Shown: one piece after another, positions 39,027-48,454 of the stretch
Layout: each line of letters opens with the position of its first letter
Position numbering within the stretch: position 1 is the stretch's first letter
Origin: Nonomuraea harbinensis
Lineage (GTDB): Bacteria; Actinomycetota; Actinomycetes; Streptosporangiales; Streptosporangiaceae
Direction of reading: 5' to 3'
Assembly (NCBI RefSeq): GCF_019396385.1
Contig: NZ_JAHKRN010000021.1
Coordinates: forward strand, 79,241 to 143,240
DNA: 64,000 bases
The notes under the pieces: generated by a model
The model's database searches: none
Told to the model about the DNA's origin: nothing
What the model saw: the letters and a program-made list of their open reading frames with translations, nothing else
Translations under genes and position numbers: made by a program

Positions 39027-40835
39027 ATGGAGGTCGGCGGCGAAGTTCCGGTCGACGTCAGCATCGTGATCCCGGCCCGCGACTGCCGGCCCTATCTCGA
39101 CCGGTGCCTCACGTCCGTGCTCGTCCAGCGGGTCGCCAAGGAGATCGTGGTCGTCGACGACGGCTCCACCGACGGCACCGCCGAGCTGCTCGGCCTCTAC
39201 GCCGCCCACCACCGGGGCACGGTCAAGGTGGTCCGGGTGGAGAGCTCCGGCGGCGCCGGACGGCCGCGCAACGTCGGCCTCGGCCACGCGACCGGCCGCT
39301 ACGTCTTCTTCTGCGACGCCGACGACTACCTCGGGCCCGGGGCGCTGGAGCACATGCTGTCCGCGGCCGACAGGAACGACGCCGACATCGTGCTCGGCAA
39401 GATCGTCGGACACGGGCGGCGGGTCCCGGAGTCGATGTTCCAGCGCAACGCCGATCGGGCCGAGCTGGGCGAGAGCGCCGTCTACAACAGCCTGAGCTGT
39501 TTCAAGCTGTTCCGCCGGGACATGCTGGAGCGCCACCGCATCCGGTTCCGCGAGGGCGTGTTCGTCGGCGAGGACATCTACTTCACCGTGCACGCCTACT
39601 GCCACGCCGGGACGATCTCGGTGGTCGCCGACCACGACTGCTACCACCTGGTCGCCAGGCCCGACGGCAGCAGCGTCATGCAGCGTCCCGCCAGCCGCGA
39701 CCCGCTCGCCTGGCTGGCCATGATCCACGAGCCCATCCGGCTCATGACCGACCACGTCCCGCCCGGCCCGCTCCGCGACCACCTGCTGGCCCGTCACTTC
39801 AAGCTCGACATCCTCGCCCAGCTCGGCCGGCCCTTCCTGGAGGCCGACGAGGTCAAGCGCAAGGACGTCGCCGTGGCGGTGGCCGCCCTGTGCGACCGGT
39901 GGCTCACGGACGGTGTGCGCGAGCGGCTGGGGAGCGCCGACCGGCAGCGGCTGGCCGCGCTCGGCGACGTGGAGCGGCTCGCCCTGCTGGCCGTCATCGA
40001 GGCGGCGCCCGTCGAGCGCCGGCTGACCGGGCTGTGCTGGGACGGCCGGACGCTGGTGGTGGCCTGCGAGGCCGCGCTGACGGGATGCGCCGAGCCCGAC
40101 GGCGTCGCGCTGGTGCTGCGCACCCGGCACGAACCCCGGCGGGAGCTGGTCGTGCCGGCCGTCCGGTCCGGCGGCCGGTGGGTCGCCAGGGTCGACCCGG
40201 CGCTGCTGGATTCGGGCATCTGGGACCTGCGCGTGTCGGTCGAGCTGGCCGGGGTGACCCGCTCGGCCAGGCTGGGCGCCGACCGCGACACCGCCCTGGC
40301 CCGCCCGCCTGCCCGGCTGGTCGGCGAGGTCGCCGTGCTGCCGTACTTCACCCGCGATCACGACAACCTCAGCCTGGACGTCGGCGGGCACGCGGTCGGC
40401 GTGCCAGGCAGCGCACGCCTGGTCGGCACCCGCTGGTCGCTCGGGCGGCGGCTGGTGCTCGACGGCGAGATCGCGGTGGCCGGGGCCGCGCCGCCGCCCG
40501 AGGCCGTGCGGCGGCTGGTGTGGCGCGAGCGCGGCAGCGGGAGCGAGCGGGCCGACCGGGTGGTCGGGCTGGCGGGCGGCGGCTTCGTGGCCAGGCCGGC
40601 GGTGGGGCGGTTCGGCCCCGGGGTCTGGGACGCCTATCTGGAGCTCGACCTGGGCGGGCCGCCCGCCAGATTCAGGATCGAGGCCGGCGCGGAGTCGGTC
40701 GCCGGGCCCCGCCGCTGGCTGCTGGGCACCGAGCCGTGCGTCGCGCGCCCGTACGCGACCTCGAACAGGGGGCGGCTCAGCGCGGTCGTGCGGCGGCTGT
40801 CCGCGCGGGCGCTCCTGAAAAGAATCATACGCTAA
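39027..40835 (+). CDS. Family 2 glycosyltransferase with a C-terminal accessory region
   Basis: A 602-residue protein. The GT-A domain (residues 10-230) has VSIVIPARDCRPYLDRCLTS, the nucleotide-binding VVDDGSTDGTAELL, FFCDADDYLG (DxD) and GEDIYFTVHAYCHAG. Residues 300-600 form beta-rich accessory modules with repeated GxWDxxL motifs (SGIWDLRVSVEL; PGVWDAYLELDL), as seen in some cell-wall or teichoic-acid glycosyltransferases. There is no membrane helix. The donor and acceptor are unknown. GGGAGG precedes the ATG. Confidence 0.82.
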   Translation: MEVGGEVPVDVSIVIPARDCRPYLDRCLTSVLVQRVAKEIVVVDDGSTDGTAELLGLYAAHHRGTVKVVRVESSGGAGRPRNVGLGHATGRYVFFCDADDYLGPGALEHMLSAADRNDADIVLGKIVGHGRRVPESMFQRNADRAELGESAVYNSLSCFKLFRRDMLERHRIRFREGVFVGEDIYFTVHAYCHAGTISVVADHDCYHLVARPDGSSVMQRPASRDPLAWLAMIHEPIRLMTDHVPPGPLRDHLLARHFKLDILAQLGRPFLEADEVKRKDVAVAVAALCDRWLTDGVRERLGSADRQRLAALGDVERLALLAVIEAAPVERRLTGLCWDGRTLVVACEAALTGCAEPDGVALVLRTRHEPRRELVVPAVRSGGRWVARVDPALLDSGIWDLRVSVELAGVTRSARLGADRDTALARPPARLVGEVAVLPYFTRDHDNLSLDVGGHAVGVPGSARLVGTRWSLGRRLVLDGEIAVAGAAPPPEAVRRLVWRERGSGSERADRVVGLAGGGFVARPAVGRFGPGVWDAYLELDLGGPPARFRIEAGAESVAGPRRWLLGTEPCVARPYATSNRGRLSAVVRRLSARALLKRIIR

Positions 40836-40873
40836 TGCAATCTATATGCAACTGCACATCGATGACCTAAAGT
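40835..40873 (+). promoter_or_regulatory. Nur-type nickel box and promoter of the cbi operon
   Basis: ATGCAA (40835-40840), 5 nt, ATGCAA (40846-40851) fits the Streptomyces Nur-box pattern TTGCAA-N5-TTGCAA. A -10-like TAAAGT (40868-40873) lies 16 nt beyond the second half-site, which would serve as -35, so Nur bound with nickel would block transcription. The first site overlaps the last base of the glycosyltransferase gene. Confidence 0.6.
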
Positions 40874-40908
40874 GGGGGGTGTCCGGCCCCTCTGCTTGGA
40901 GGCTCGTC

Positions 40909-41928
40909 GTGCACGTACCCGATGGCTTTTTCACCGCCGCGGTGTCCGTCTCCGCGGGCGTGGTCGCGGCGGCCGGAGTGGCGGTCTGCCTGCGCGGCGC
41001 CCGCCGGGAGCTCGACGACCGGACGGCCCCGATGGCCGGGCTGGTCGCCGCCTTCGTCTTCGCCGTCCAGATGCTGAACTTCCCGGTCGCCGGCGGCACC
41101 AGCGGCCACCTGCTGGGCGGGGCGCTGGCGGCCATCCTGGCCGGGCCCTTCACCGGGGTGCTCGCCATAGCCGTGGTCCTGCTGGTGCAGGCGCTGTTCT
41201 TCGCCGACGGCGGGCTGACCGCGCTGGGGGTCAACATCATCCTGATGGGCCTGGTCACGGTGCTGGTCGGCTGGGGCGTGTTCCGGCTGGTCACGCGGGT
41301 CGTGCCGGGGCGGGGCGGCGTGACCGCGGCGTCCTTCGCGGCGGCGCTGCTGTCGGTGCCCGCCTCCGCGCTGGTGTTCACGCTGCTGTTCTGGATCGGC
41401 GGCACCGCGCCGATCGACCTCGCGACCGTGGCCGCCGCGATGACCGGCGTGCACGTGCTGATCGGCGTCGGCGAGGGCCTGATCACCGCGCTGACCGTGG
41501 CCGCGGTGCTGTCCGTCCGCCCCGACCTGGTGTACGGGGCGCGCGAGCTGGCCGCGCCGCTGGTGCTGCGCGGCGCCGACGGGACCAGCACGGTCACCGG
41601 ACGGGCGCCGGAGCCCGCGGCAGGGGCCGGAAGGCTGCCGTTCCTGCTCGGCGGGCTGGGGGTGTCGCTGCTGCTGGCCGGGATCGTGTCGTTCTTCGCC
41701 TCGCCGCACCCCGACGGGCTGGAGTCGGTCGCCGAGGAGCAGGGCTTCCTGGGGCAGGCGACCGACCACGTGTTCGGCGGGTTCGCGCTGGCCGACTACG
41801 GCGAGGTGGGCGGCATCCCGGTGGGCGTCGCGGGCATCGTCGGCGTCGCGCTGACGCTGATCGTGGCGGGCGTGATCGCCTACGCCGCACGGGTGCGCGG
41901 CCGGGCCTCGTCCGGCGAGAGGGTCTGA
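40909..41928 (+). CDS. cbiM: Cobalt/nickel ECF transporter substrate-binding component CbiM fused to CbiN
   Basis: A 339-residue membrane protein. The N-terminus begins VHVPDGFF; the His at position 2 is the metal ligand of CbiM/NikM proteins. Seven or so helices follow, including LVAAFVFAVQMLNFPVAGGT and TAPIDLATVAAAMTGVHVLI. The C-terminal 110 residues, with FFASPHPDGLESVAEEQGF and a last helix, are a CbiN/NikN-like unit. The GTG at 40909 has GGAGG 6 nt upstream. It precedes cbiQ and cbiO. Confidence 0.9.
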   Translation: MHVPDGFFTAAVSVSAGVVAAAGVAVCLRGARRELDDRTAPMAGLVAAFVFAVQMLNFPVAGGTSGHLLGGALAAILAGPFTGVLAIAVVLLVQALFFADGGLTALGVNIILMGLVTVLVGWGVFRLVTRVVPGRGGVTAASFAAALLSVPASALVFTLLFWIGGTAPIDLATVAAAMTGVHVLIGVGEGLITALTVAAVLSVRPDLVYGARELAAPLVLRGADGTSTVTGRAPEPAAGAGRLPFLLGGLGVSLLLAGIVSFFASPHPDGLESVAEEQGFLGQATDHVFGGFALADYGEVGGIPVGVAGIVGVALTLIVAGVIAYAARVRGRASSGERV

Positions 41929-41938
41929 GCGGGCCCCG

Positions 41939-42693
41939 ATGGGCGTGGGGCGCCGGCTCTATCTCCCGGGCGGCTCGCCGGTCCACCGGCTGCCGCCGCA
42001 GTGCAAGCTGCTCGCCGTCCTGGCGTTCGCGATCGTGATGGTGGCCACGCCGCGCGAGTGGTTCTGGGCCTTCGGTCTGTACGCGGGCATGCTCGCCGCG
42101 GTGGCGGCCGTGGCCCGGATCCCGCCGGGGCACATCCTGCGGCGCATGGTCGTCGAGCTGCCGTTCGTGCTGTTCGCGTTCCTCATCCCGGTCATCGGGC
42201 TGGGGGAGCGGACGGAGGTGCTCGGGCTGTCGCTGAGCGTCCCCGGGCTCTGGGCGGCCTGGAACATCCTGGCCAAGGCGACGCTCGGGGTCACGGCCTC
42301 GATCCTGCTGGCGTCCACCACCGAGCCGCGTGACGTGCTGGTGGGGGCTCAGCGGCTGCGGGTGCCCGACCTGCTGGTGCAGATCGCCATGTTCATGCTC
42401 CGCTACCTGGACGTGATCCTGGACGAGATGCGGCGGATGCGCGTCGCCAGGGAGTCGCGGGGTTTCCAGGCGCGCGACCTCCGGCACGCGCCGGTGATCG
42501 CGCGCTCGGCGGGGGCGCTGTTCATCCGTTCGTACGAGCGTGGTGAGCGGGTTCACCTGGCCATGCTCAGCCGCGGATATTCAGGCCAGATGCCGATAAT
42601 TCATGATTTGTCGGCCACAGCGCGACAATGGGGGACGGCGCTCGCTCTCCCGCTCGCGGCTCTGGCCGTGCTCCTGCTGGGGGGACTCGCCGC

Positions 42694-42697
<4 letters not shown>
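41939..42697 (+). CDS. cbiQ: ECF transporter membrane coupling protein CbiQ
   Basis: A 252-residue transmembrane EcfT component that joins CbiM to the ATPase. Helices include KLLAVLAFAIVMVATPREWF and VVELPFVLFAFLIPVIGL. The cytoplasmic coupling motifs are MRVARESRGFQARD and LSRGYSG, corresponding to the family's two Ala/Ser-Arg-Gly signatures. It begins 10 nt after cbiM and overlaps cbiO by 4 nt (ATGA). Confidence 0.92.
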
Positions 42698-43417
<720 letters not shown>

Positions 43418-43446
<29 letters not shown>

Positions 43447-44440
43447 CCACCAGTTTGTCGCCCTGGCGCAGCTCGGCGGCGCGCGGGTCGGCGTAGGTGA
43501 ACATGTGGCCGTCCCTGACGACCGCGACGGGCAGCTCCTCGCCCTTGAGCGGCGGGCCGCCCACCTCCTCGGGGCGTACGAGACGCTCGCGCAGGTCGAC
43601 GCCCTTGCCGTAGGTGAGCAGATCCTGGATCAGGGCGCTGACCGCGGGGCTCTGCGTGGCCACGCCCAGCATCCGCCCGGCCGCCTCGGCCGAGGTGATA
43701 ACCACGTCGGCGCCGCTCTGGCGGACCAGCGGGTCGTTCTCCGCTTCGCGGACCGCGGCCACGATCGTCGCCCCCGGGTTGAGGCTGCGCGCGGTGAGCG
43801 TGACCAGGGCGGTGGTGTCGTCGCGCCGGGTGGCGATGATGACCTGGCCCGCGGTCCTGATCCGGGCCCGGCCCAGGACGTGGCTGCGGGTGCCGTCGCC
43901 CAGGACGCCGGCGAAGCCGTCGGACGCGGCCTCGTCCACGACCGCCGGGTCCGGGTCCACGACCACGATGGACTCCTTGGGGCTGCCGTTGTCGAGCAGC
44001 GTGCGGGCGGCGGCCCTGCCCTTGGTGCCGTAGCCGACGATCACGGTATGGTCCTGCAACCTGGCCCTCCAGCGTTCGGTCAGGATGGCGTCCCTGGTGC
44101 GCCGGGTGAGCACCTCCAGCGTGGTGCCCACGAGCACGACCAGGAAGGCGATCCGCAGCGGCGTCACGGCCACGATGTTGACGACCCTGGCCGCCGTGGT
44201 GACGGGGGTGATGTCGCCGTACCCGGTCGTGGAGATGGAGACGGTCACGTAGTAGAGCGCGTCGAGCAGCGACACGCGGCCGTCGACGTTGTCGCGGTAG
44301 CCGTCGAGATCCATGGCGACCAGCGCGAACATGGCCAGCAGCATCGCCAGCGCGATGGCCATCCTCCGCAACACCGCGCGCAACGGGCTCAGACGGACGG
44401 ACGGCAGGCGAACGCGCAGCGCCGTCTCGTCCTCATTCAT
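43418..44440 (-). CDS. Two-helix potassium channel with RCK (TrkA_N/TrkA_C) domains
   Basis: A 340-residue ion channel. Two membrane helices flank the selectivity filter SISTTGYGDITP (about 72-83). The RCK domain follows: HTVIVGYGTKGRAAARTLLD with a nucleotide-binding GxGxxG-like loop, SIVVVDPDP, and a TrkA_C domain at the end (ELRQGDKLVVIHVPPQ). The ATG at 44440 starts MNEDETALRVRLP; the open frame continues upstream over the STAS gene. Ligand and physiological role are unknown. Confidence 0.9.
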
Positions 44441-44513
44441 ACTGCTGATCGTAGTTTGTGGGTGCCCTCTACCCGGGCAAGTCGAAGTACAGTGGCTCAT
44501 CGAGGAGGGGCCA

Positions 44514-44852
44514 ATGAAGCTGCGGCTTGCGCGACATTCCCTCGGTGACGCCGTGGTGGTGGCCGTTGCGGGAGAGCTGGATCTGTTCACCGCGCCGGTC
44601 CTCCGCGACGAGGTACGTGATGCCATCAAGCAAGACGGCGCCCGGCTCGTCCTCGATCTCCAGCAGCTCTCGTTCATGGACTCCAGCGGTCTGTCGGTGC
44701 TGATCGAGGCCTGGCGGCTGGCCACCGGCGAGGGCGGCGGGGTGTCGCTGGCGGCGCCGCAGGCCCCGGTGGCGCGCATCCTGCGGACCACCGGTCTCGA
44801 CCGGCGCATCAAGGTCTACTCCGACGTCGACAGCGCCGTGGGGGGAATTTGA
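44514..44852 (+). CDS. STAS-domain anti-sigma factor antagonist
   Basis: A 112-residue SpoIIAA/RsbV-like protein. The phosphorylatable serine lies in LSFMDSSGLSVLIEAWRLA (DSSG, near residues 56-59), after VVVAVAGELDLFTAPVLRDE. Unphosphorylated, such proteins bind an anti-sigma kinase and free its sigma factor. No partner kinase is adjacent. GAGGAGGGG lies just upstream of the ATG at 44514. Divergent from the channel gene. Confidence 0.9.
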   Translation: MKLRLARHSLGDAVVVAVAGELDLFTAPVLRDEVRDAIKQDGARLVLDLQQLSFMDSSGLSVLIEAWRLATGEGGGVSLAAPQAPVARILRTTGLDRRIKVYSDVDSAVGGI

Positions 44853-44900
44853 CCCCACCCCGAGTAGAACTTCATTCGGTTGGGGGTTAGGGTCCGTGCT

Positions 44901-45674
44901 ATGGACGTGAACGGATCCTCAGCAATCATTTCCGGCGGCGCCAGCGGCCTCGGTGAGGCCACGGCCCGCGAGCTGGCCCGCGCCGGCGCCACCGTGGTCA
45001 TCGCCGACCTCAACGAGGAGCGCGGCAAGGCCGTCGCCGACGAGCTCGGCGGTGTCTTCGCCAGGACGGACGTGTCGGACGACGCCCAGGTGCAGGCCGC
45101 CGTGGACGCCGCCGTCGCCACCGGCAAGCCGCTCCGGGTGCTGGTCAACAGCGCCGGCATCGGCTGGGCCGAGCGCACCGTCAACCGCAACGGCGAGCCG
45201 CACAACCCGGCCACCTACCGCAAGGTCATCGAGGTCAACCTGATCGGCACGTTCAACCTCATGCGCATCGGCGCGGCGGCCGTCGCCAAGACCGAGCCGG
45301 TCGACGCCGACGGGCAGCGCGGCGTGTGCGTCAACACCGCCTCGGTGGCGGCGCTGGAGGGCCAGACCGGGCAGCTCGCCTACAGCGCCTCCAAGGGCGG
45401 CATCGTCGGCATGACCGTCCCGGCCGCCCGCGACCTGGCCGCCGTGGGCATCCGGGTGAACACGATCTGCCCGGGCATCATCGACACCCCCATCTACGGC
45501 TTCTCGGCCAACGCCGACGAGTTCAAGGCCAAGCTGGTGGCGCCGGTGGTGTTCCCCAAGCGGATGGGCCGTGCCGACGAGTTCGCCCACCTGGTTCACT
45601 CGCTGATCCAGAACGACTACATGAACGCCGAGGTCATCCGCTTCGACGGCGGCATCCGATTCCAGCCCAAGTAA
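44901..45674 (+). CDS. SDR, probable 3-hydroxyacyl-CoA dehydrogenase (type 2-like)
   Basis: A 257-residue SDR. It has ISGGASGLGEATARELARAG, VIADLNEERGKAV (acidic residue after beta 2, so NAD), LVNSAGIGWAERTV, catalytic Ser and YSASKGG, and the C-terminal VIRFDGGIRFQPK. This pattern resembles mammalian HSD17B10-type 3-hydroxyacyl-CoA dehydrogenases. It lies 10 nt before a crotonase gene, supporting a role in beta-oxidation; the exact acyl chain is unknown. Confidence 0.86.
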   Translation: MDVNGSSAIISGGASGLGEATARELARAGATVVIADLNEERGKAVADELGGVFARTDVSDDAQVQAAVDAAVATGKPLRVLVNSAGIGWAERTVNRNGEPHNPATYRKVIEVNLIGTFNLMRIGAAAVAKTEPVDADGQRGVCVNTASVAALEGQTGQLAYSASKGGIVGMTVPAARDLAAVGIRVNTICPGIIDTPIYGFSANADEFKAKLVAPVVFPKRMGRADEFAHLVHSLIQNDYMNAEVIRFDGGIRFQPK

Positions 45675-45684
45675 ATGAGGTCCC

Positions 45685-46449
45685 GTGTCTGACGAAGTGC
45701 TCGTCGAGGAGTCCGACGGCGTCGCCGTGATCACCATCAACCGTCCGAAGGCCCGCAACGCGGTCAACGGGGCGGTGGCCAGGGGCGTCGCCGAGGCGCT
45801 GGACGCGCTCGACGCCCGCCCGGAGGTCTCCGCCTACGTGCTGACCGGCGCCGGCGGCACGTTCTGCGCGGGCATGGACCTCAAGGGGTTCCTGTCCGGC
45901 GACTTCCCCGTCGTGGAAGGACGCGGGTTCGGGGGCATGACCGAGGCGCCGCCCAAGAAGCCGATCGTGGCCGCCGTCGAGGGGTACGCGCTGGCGGGCG
46001 GCTTCGAGCTGGCCCTGTCCTGCGACCTCATCGTGGCCTCCTCGGAGTCCAAGTTCGGCCTGCCGGAGCCCAAGCGGGGCCTGGTGGCCGGCGCGGGCGG
46101 CATCATGCGGCTGCCGCGGCGCATCCCGTACCACGTGGCCATGGAGATCGCGCTCACCGGCGACCACTACCCGGCCGCGCGCCTGTACGAGCTGGGCCTG
46201 GTCAACCGGGTCACCGAGCCGGGCGAGGCGCTGGCGGGGGCGATCGAGCTGGCCCGCAGGATCGCCGCGAACGCGCCGCTCGCGCTGGCCGCGACCAAGC
46301 GAGTGGTCATCGAGTCGCAGGACTGGTCGCTGGAGGAGATGTTCCGCAAGCAGGGGGCGATCGTCCAGCCGGTGTTCGGCTCCAAGGACGCCATGGAGGG
46401 CGCCGCGGCCTTCGCCGAGAAGCGCGCGCCCCAGTGGAAGGGCGAATAA
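45685..46449 (+). CDS. Enoyl-CoA hydratase/isomerase (crotonase) family protein
   Basis: A 254-residue crotonase. The oxyanion-hole segments are VLTGAGGTFCAGMDLKGF and VEGYALAGGFELALSCDLIV. At the catalytic position ESKFGLPEPKRGLVAGAGG carries one acidic residue (Glu of LPEPKRG). The C-terminus ends FAEKRAPQWKGE. It is co-transcribed with the SDR upstream and closed by a strong terminator. Acyl-CoA substrate unknown. Confidence 0.88.
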   Translation: MSDEVLVEESDGVAVITINRPKARNAVNGAVARGVAEALDALDARPEVSAYVLTGAGGTFCAGMDLKGFLSGDFPVVEGRGFGGMTEAPPKKPIVAAVEGYALAGGFELALSCDLIVASSESKFGLPEPKRGLVAGAGGIMRLPRRIPYHVAMEIALTGDHYPAARLYELGLVNRVTEPGEALAGAIELARRIAANAPLALAATKRVVIESQDWSLEEMFRKQGAIVQPVFGSKDAMEGAAAFAEKRAPQWKGE

Positions 46450-46461
46450 CCCGACTCCGCG

Positions 46462-46493
46462 CCCCCTCCCGGACACCGGGAGGGGGTTCTTTT
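46462..46493 (+). terminator. Rho-independent terminator of the SDR-crotonase operon
   Basis: CCCCCTCCCGG and CCGGGAGGGGG pair over 11 bp with loop ACA, followed by TTCTTTT. Confidence 0.9.
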
Positions 46494-46551
46494 ATGCGCG
46501 CTTGCGGTAGTTCCTGCGTACGGTAAAAGGACGACGTCATCTGGGAGAGGC

Positions 46552-47172
46552 ATGAGCGACTACTCGCGGCCGCGTTTCGAGTCAGCCAAGAGCGGGCTGG
46601 CCTCGCTGCTCTCTGGCGCCCTGGCTTCGCTGCTGACGATGCTCGCGATCGTGGGCGTCATGTGGGCCGTCGAGATCTTCGACTACCTGACGCCGGGCAC
46701 TCCCGACCTCGCCTACGGCATCAGGGGCTGGGACCCGCAAGGGCTGATCGGCATCTTCACGGCGCCGTTCCTGCACGGCGGCTTCGGCCACCTGATGGCC
46801 AACTCGCTGCCGCTGCTCGTGCTCGGGTTCCTGGCGGGGCTGCGCGGCATCGGCAAGTTTCTGGCGGCGAGCCTGCTGATCATCGTCATCGGCGGCATCG
46901 GCACCTGGTTCGCCAGCGGCCCCGGCACCGTCACGGTGGGGGCCAGCGGGCTGGTGTTCGGCTACTTCGGGTACGTCGTCGCGCGCGGGTTGTTCGACCG
47001 GCGGGCGCTCGACATCGTCATCGGCATCGGCGTGGTCATCGCGTACTGGTCGATCCTGGCCGGCGTGCTGCCGAGCGACCCGTACATCTCCTGGCAGGGC
47101 CACCTGTTCGGGCTCATCGGCGGCCTGGTGGCCGCGTGGATCCTGCGCCGGCCGGCCGGGGCCATCCGCTAG
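46552..47172 (+). CDS. Rhomboid-family intramembrane serine protease
   Basis: A 206-residue membrane protein with six helices. The catalytic serine is in VTVGASGLVFGYFGYVVARG (GASG, near residue 128) and the histidine in WQGHLFGLIGGLVAA; the L1 region has FLHGGFGHLMANSLPLLVLG. Rhomboids cleave membrane proteins within the bilayer. The substrate is unknown. It is convergent with serC, with about 20 nt between. Confidence 0.92.
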   Translation: MSDYSRPRFESAKSGLASLLSGALASLLTMLAIVGVMWAVEIFDYLTPGTPDLAYGIRGWDPQGLIGIFTAPFLHGGFGHLMANSLPLLVLGFLAGLRGIGKFLAASLLIIVIGGIGTWFASGPGTVTVGASGLVFGYFGYVVARGLFDRRALDIVIGIGVVIAYWSILAGVLPSDPYISWQGHLFGLIGGLVAAWILRRPAGAIR

Positions 47173-47191
47173 CGGACGGCCCCGGGGCGGG

Positions 47192-48301
47192 TCAGAGGCG
47201 TCCGACCACGTGGTCGACGCAGGCCGTCAGCGCCTCGACGTCGGCCGGGTCGATGGCCGGGAACATCGCGATGCGCAGCTGGTTGCGGCCGAGCTTGCGG
47301 TAGGGCTCGGTGTCGACGATGCCGTTGGCGCGCAGCACCTTGGCCACCGCCGCCGCGTCGACGTCGTCGGAGAAGTCGATCGTGCCGACCACCTGGGAGC
47401 GGAACTCCGGGGCGGCGAACGGGGTGGCGAAGGACGACTTCTCGGCCCAGGTGTAGAGCCGCTGCGCCGAGTCGGCGGTGCGGGCCGTGGTCCAGGCCAG
47501 GCCGCCGTTGCCGTTCATCCAGTCGAGCTGGTCGGCCAACAGGAACAGCGTGGCCACCGCCGGGGTGTTGTAGGTCTGGTCCTTGGCGGAGTTGTCGATC
47601 GCGACCGGCAGGCTGAAGAACTCCGGCACGAACCGGCCGCTCGCCGCGATCTCCTCGACGCGGGCCAGGGCGCGCGGCGACATCAGCGCGATCCACAGGC
47701 CGCCGTCGGAGGCGAAGCTCTTCTGCGGGGCGAAGTAGTAGACGTCGGTCTCGGACACGTCGACGGGCAGGCCGCCCGCGCCGGAGGTGGCGTCGACCAG
47801 CACCAGCGCGTCGTCGCCGCCGACCCGCCTGATCGGCATGGCGACGCCGGTCGAGGTCTCGTTGTGGGTGAGCGCGTAGACGTCGACGCCGTCCTCGGCG
47901 ACCGCCTCGGGGTGGGTGCCGACCTCGGACTTGATCACCGAGGGGTCGGAGAGCCACGGCGCCTTCTTGGCGACCGTCGCGAACTTCGAGGAGAACTCGC
48001 CGAACGACAGGTGCTGTGACCGGTCGCGGATGAGCCCGAAGGCGGCGATGTCCCAGAACGCGGTGGTGCCGCCGTTGCCGAGCACGACCTGGTAGCCCTC
48101 GGGCAGCGAGAACAGGTCGGCCAGGCCGGAGCGGACGCGGCCGACCAGGCTCTTGACCGGCTTCTGGCGGTGGGAGGTGCCCATGACGCTCGCGCCGGAC
48201 GAGGCGAGCGCGGCCAGCTGCTCGGTACGAACCTTCGAGGGCCCGCAGCCGAAGCGGCCGTCGGCGGGCTTGATGTCAGCGGGAATCACGATGTCAGCCA
48301 C
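47192..48301 (-). CDS. serC: Phosphoserine aminotransferase
   Basis: A 369-residue PLP enzyme of serine biosynthesis, of the actinobacterial type. Motifs include FGCGPSKVRTEQLAALASSG, GNGGTTAFWDIAAFGLI, and the PLP-lysine segment YYFAPQKSFASDGGLWIALM. It converts 3-phosphohydroxypyruvate and glutamate to phosphoserine and can act in pyridoxal phosphate synthesis. The start is the GTG at 48301 or the in-frame GTG at 48289; neither has a perfect ribosome site. Confidence 0.94.
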   Translation of the reverse strand: MADIVIPADIKPADGRFGCGPSKVRTEQLAALASSGASVMGTSHRQKPVKSLVGRVRSGLADLFSLPEGYQVVLGNGGTTAFWDIAAFGLIRDRSQHLSFGEFSSKFATVAKKAPWLSDPSVIKSEVGTHPEAVAEDGVDVYALTHNETSTGVAMPIRRVGGDDALVLVDATSGAGGLPVDVSETDVYYFAPQKSFASDGGLWIALMSPRALARVEEIAASGRFVPEFFSLPVAIDNSAKDQTYNTPAVATLFLLADQLDWMNGNGGLAWTTARTADSAQRLYTWAEKSSFATPFAAPEFRSQVVGTIDFSDDVDAAAVAKVLRANGIVDTEPYRKLGRNQLRIAMFPAIDPADVEALTACVDHVVGRL

Positions 48302-48413
48302 CTCACCAGGTTACTGACGTGCGAGGACTGGCTCGTCCAGGGTCCGGATTGTGAGACGTCGGGCGCGGCGCGCGTGAAAGCGCCCGGTCACCCGGGTCGT
48401 ACGGCCGTACGAG

Positions 48414-48442
48414 AACGGCCCGCCGGGGGCCGGCGGGCCGTT
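48414..48442 (-). terminator. Terminator after the citrate synthase gene
   Basis: AACGGCCCGCCGG and CCGGCGGGCCGTT form a perfect 13-bp stem with a 3-nt loop, just past the citrate synthase stop and before serC. Confidence 0.8.
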
Positions 48443-48454
48443 GTCGTGATCAGG

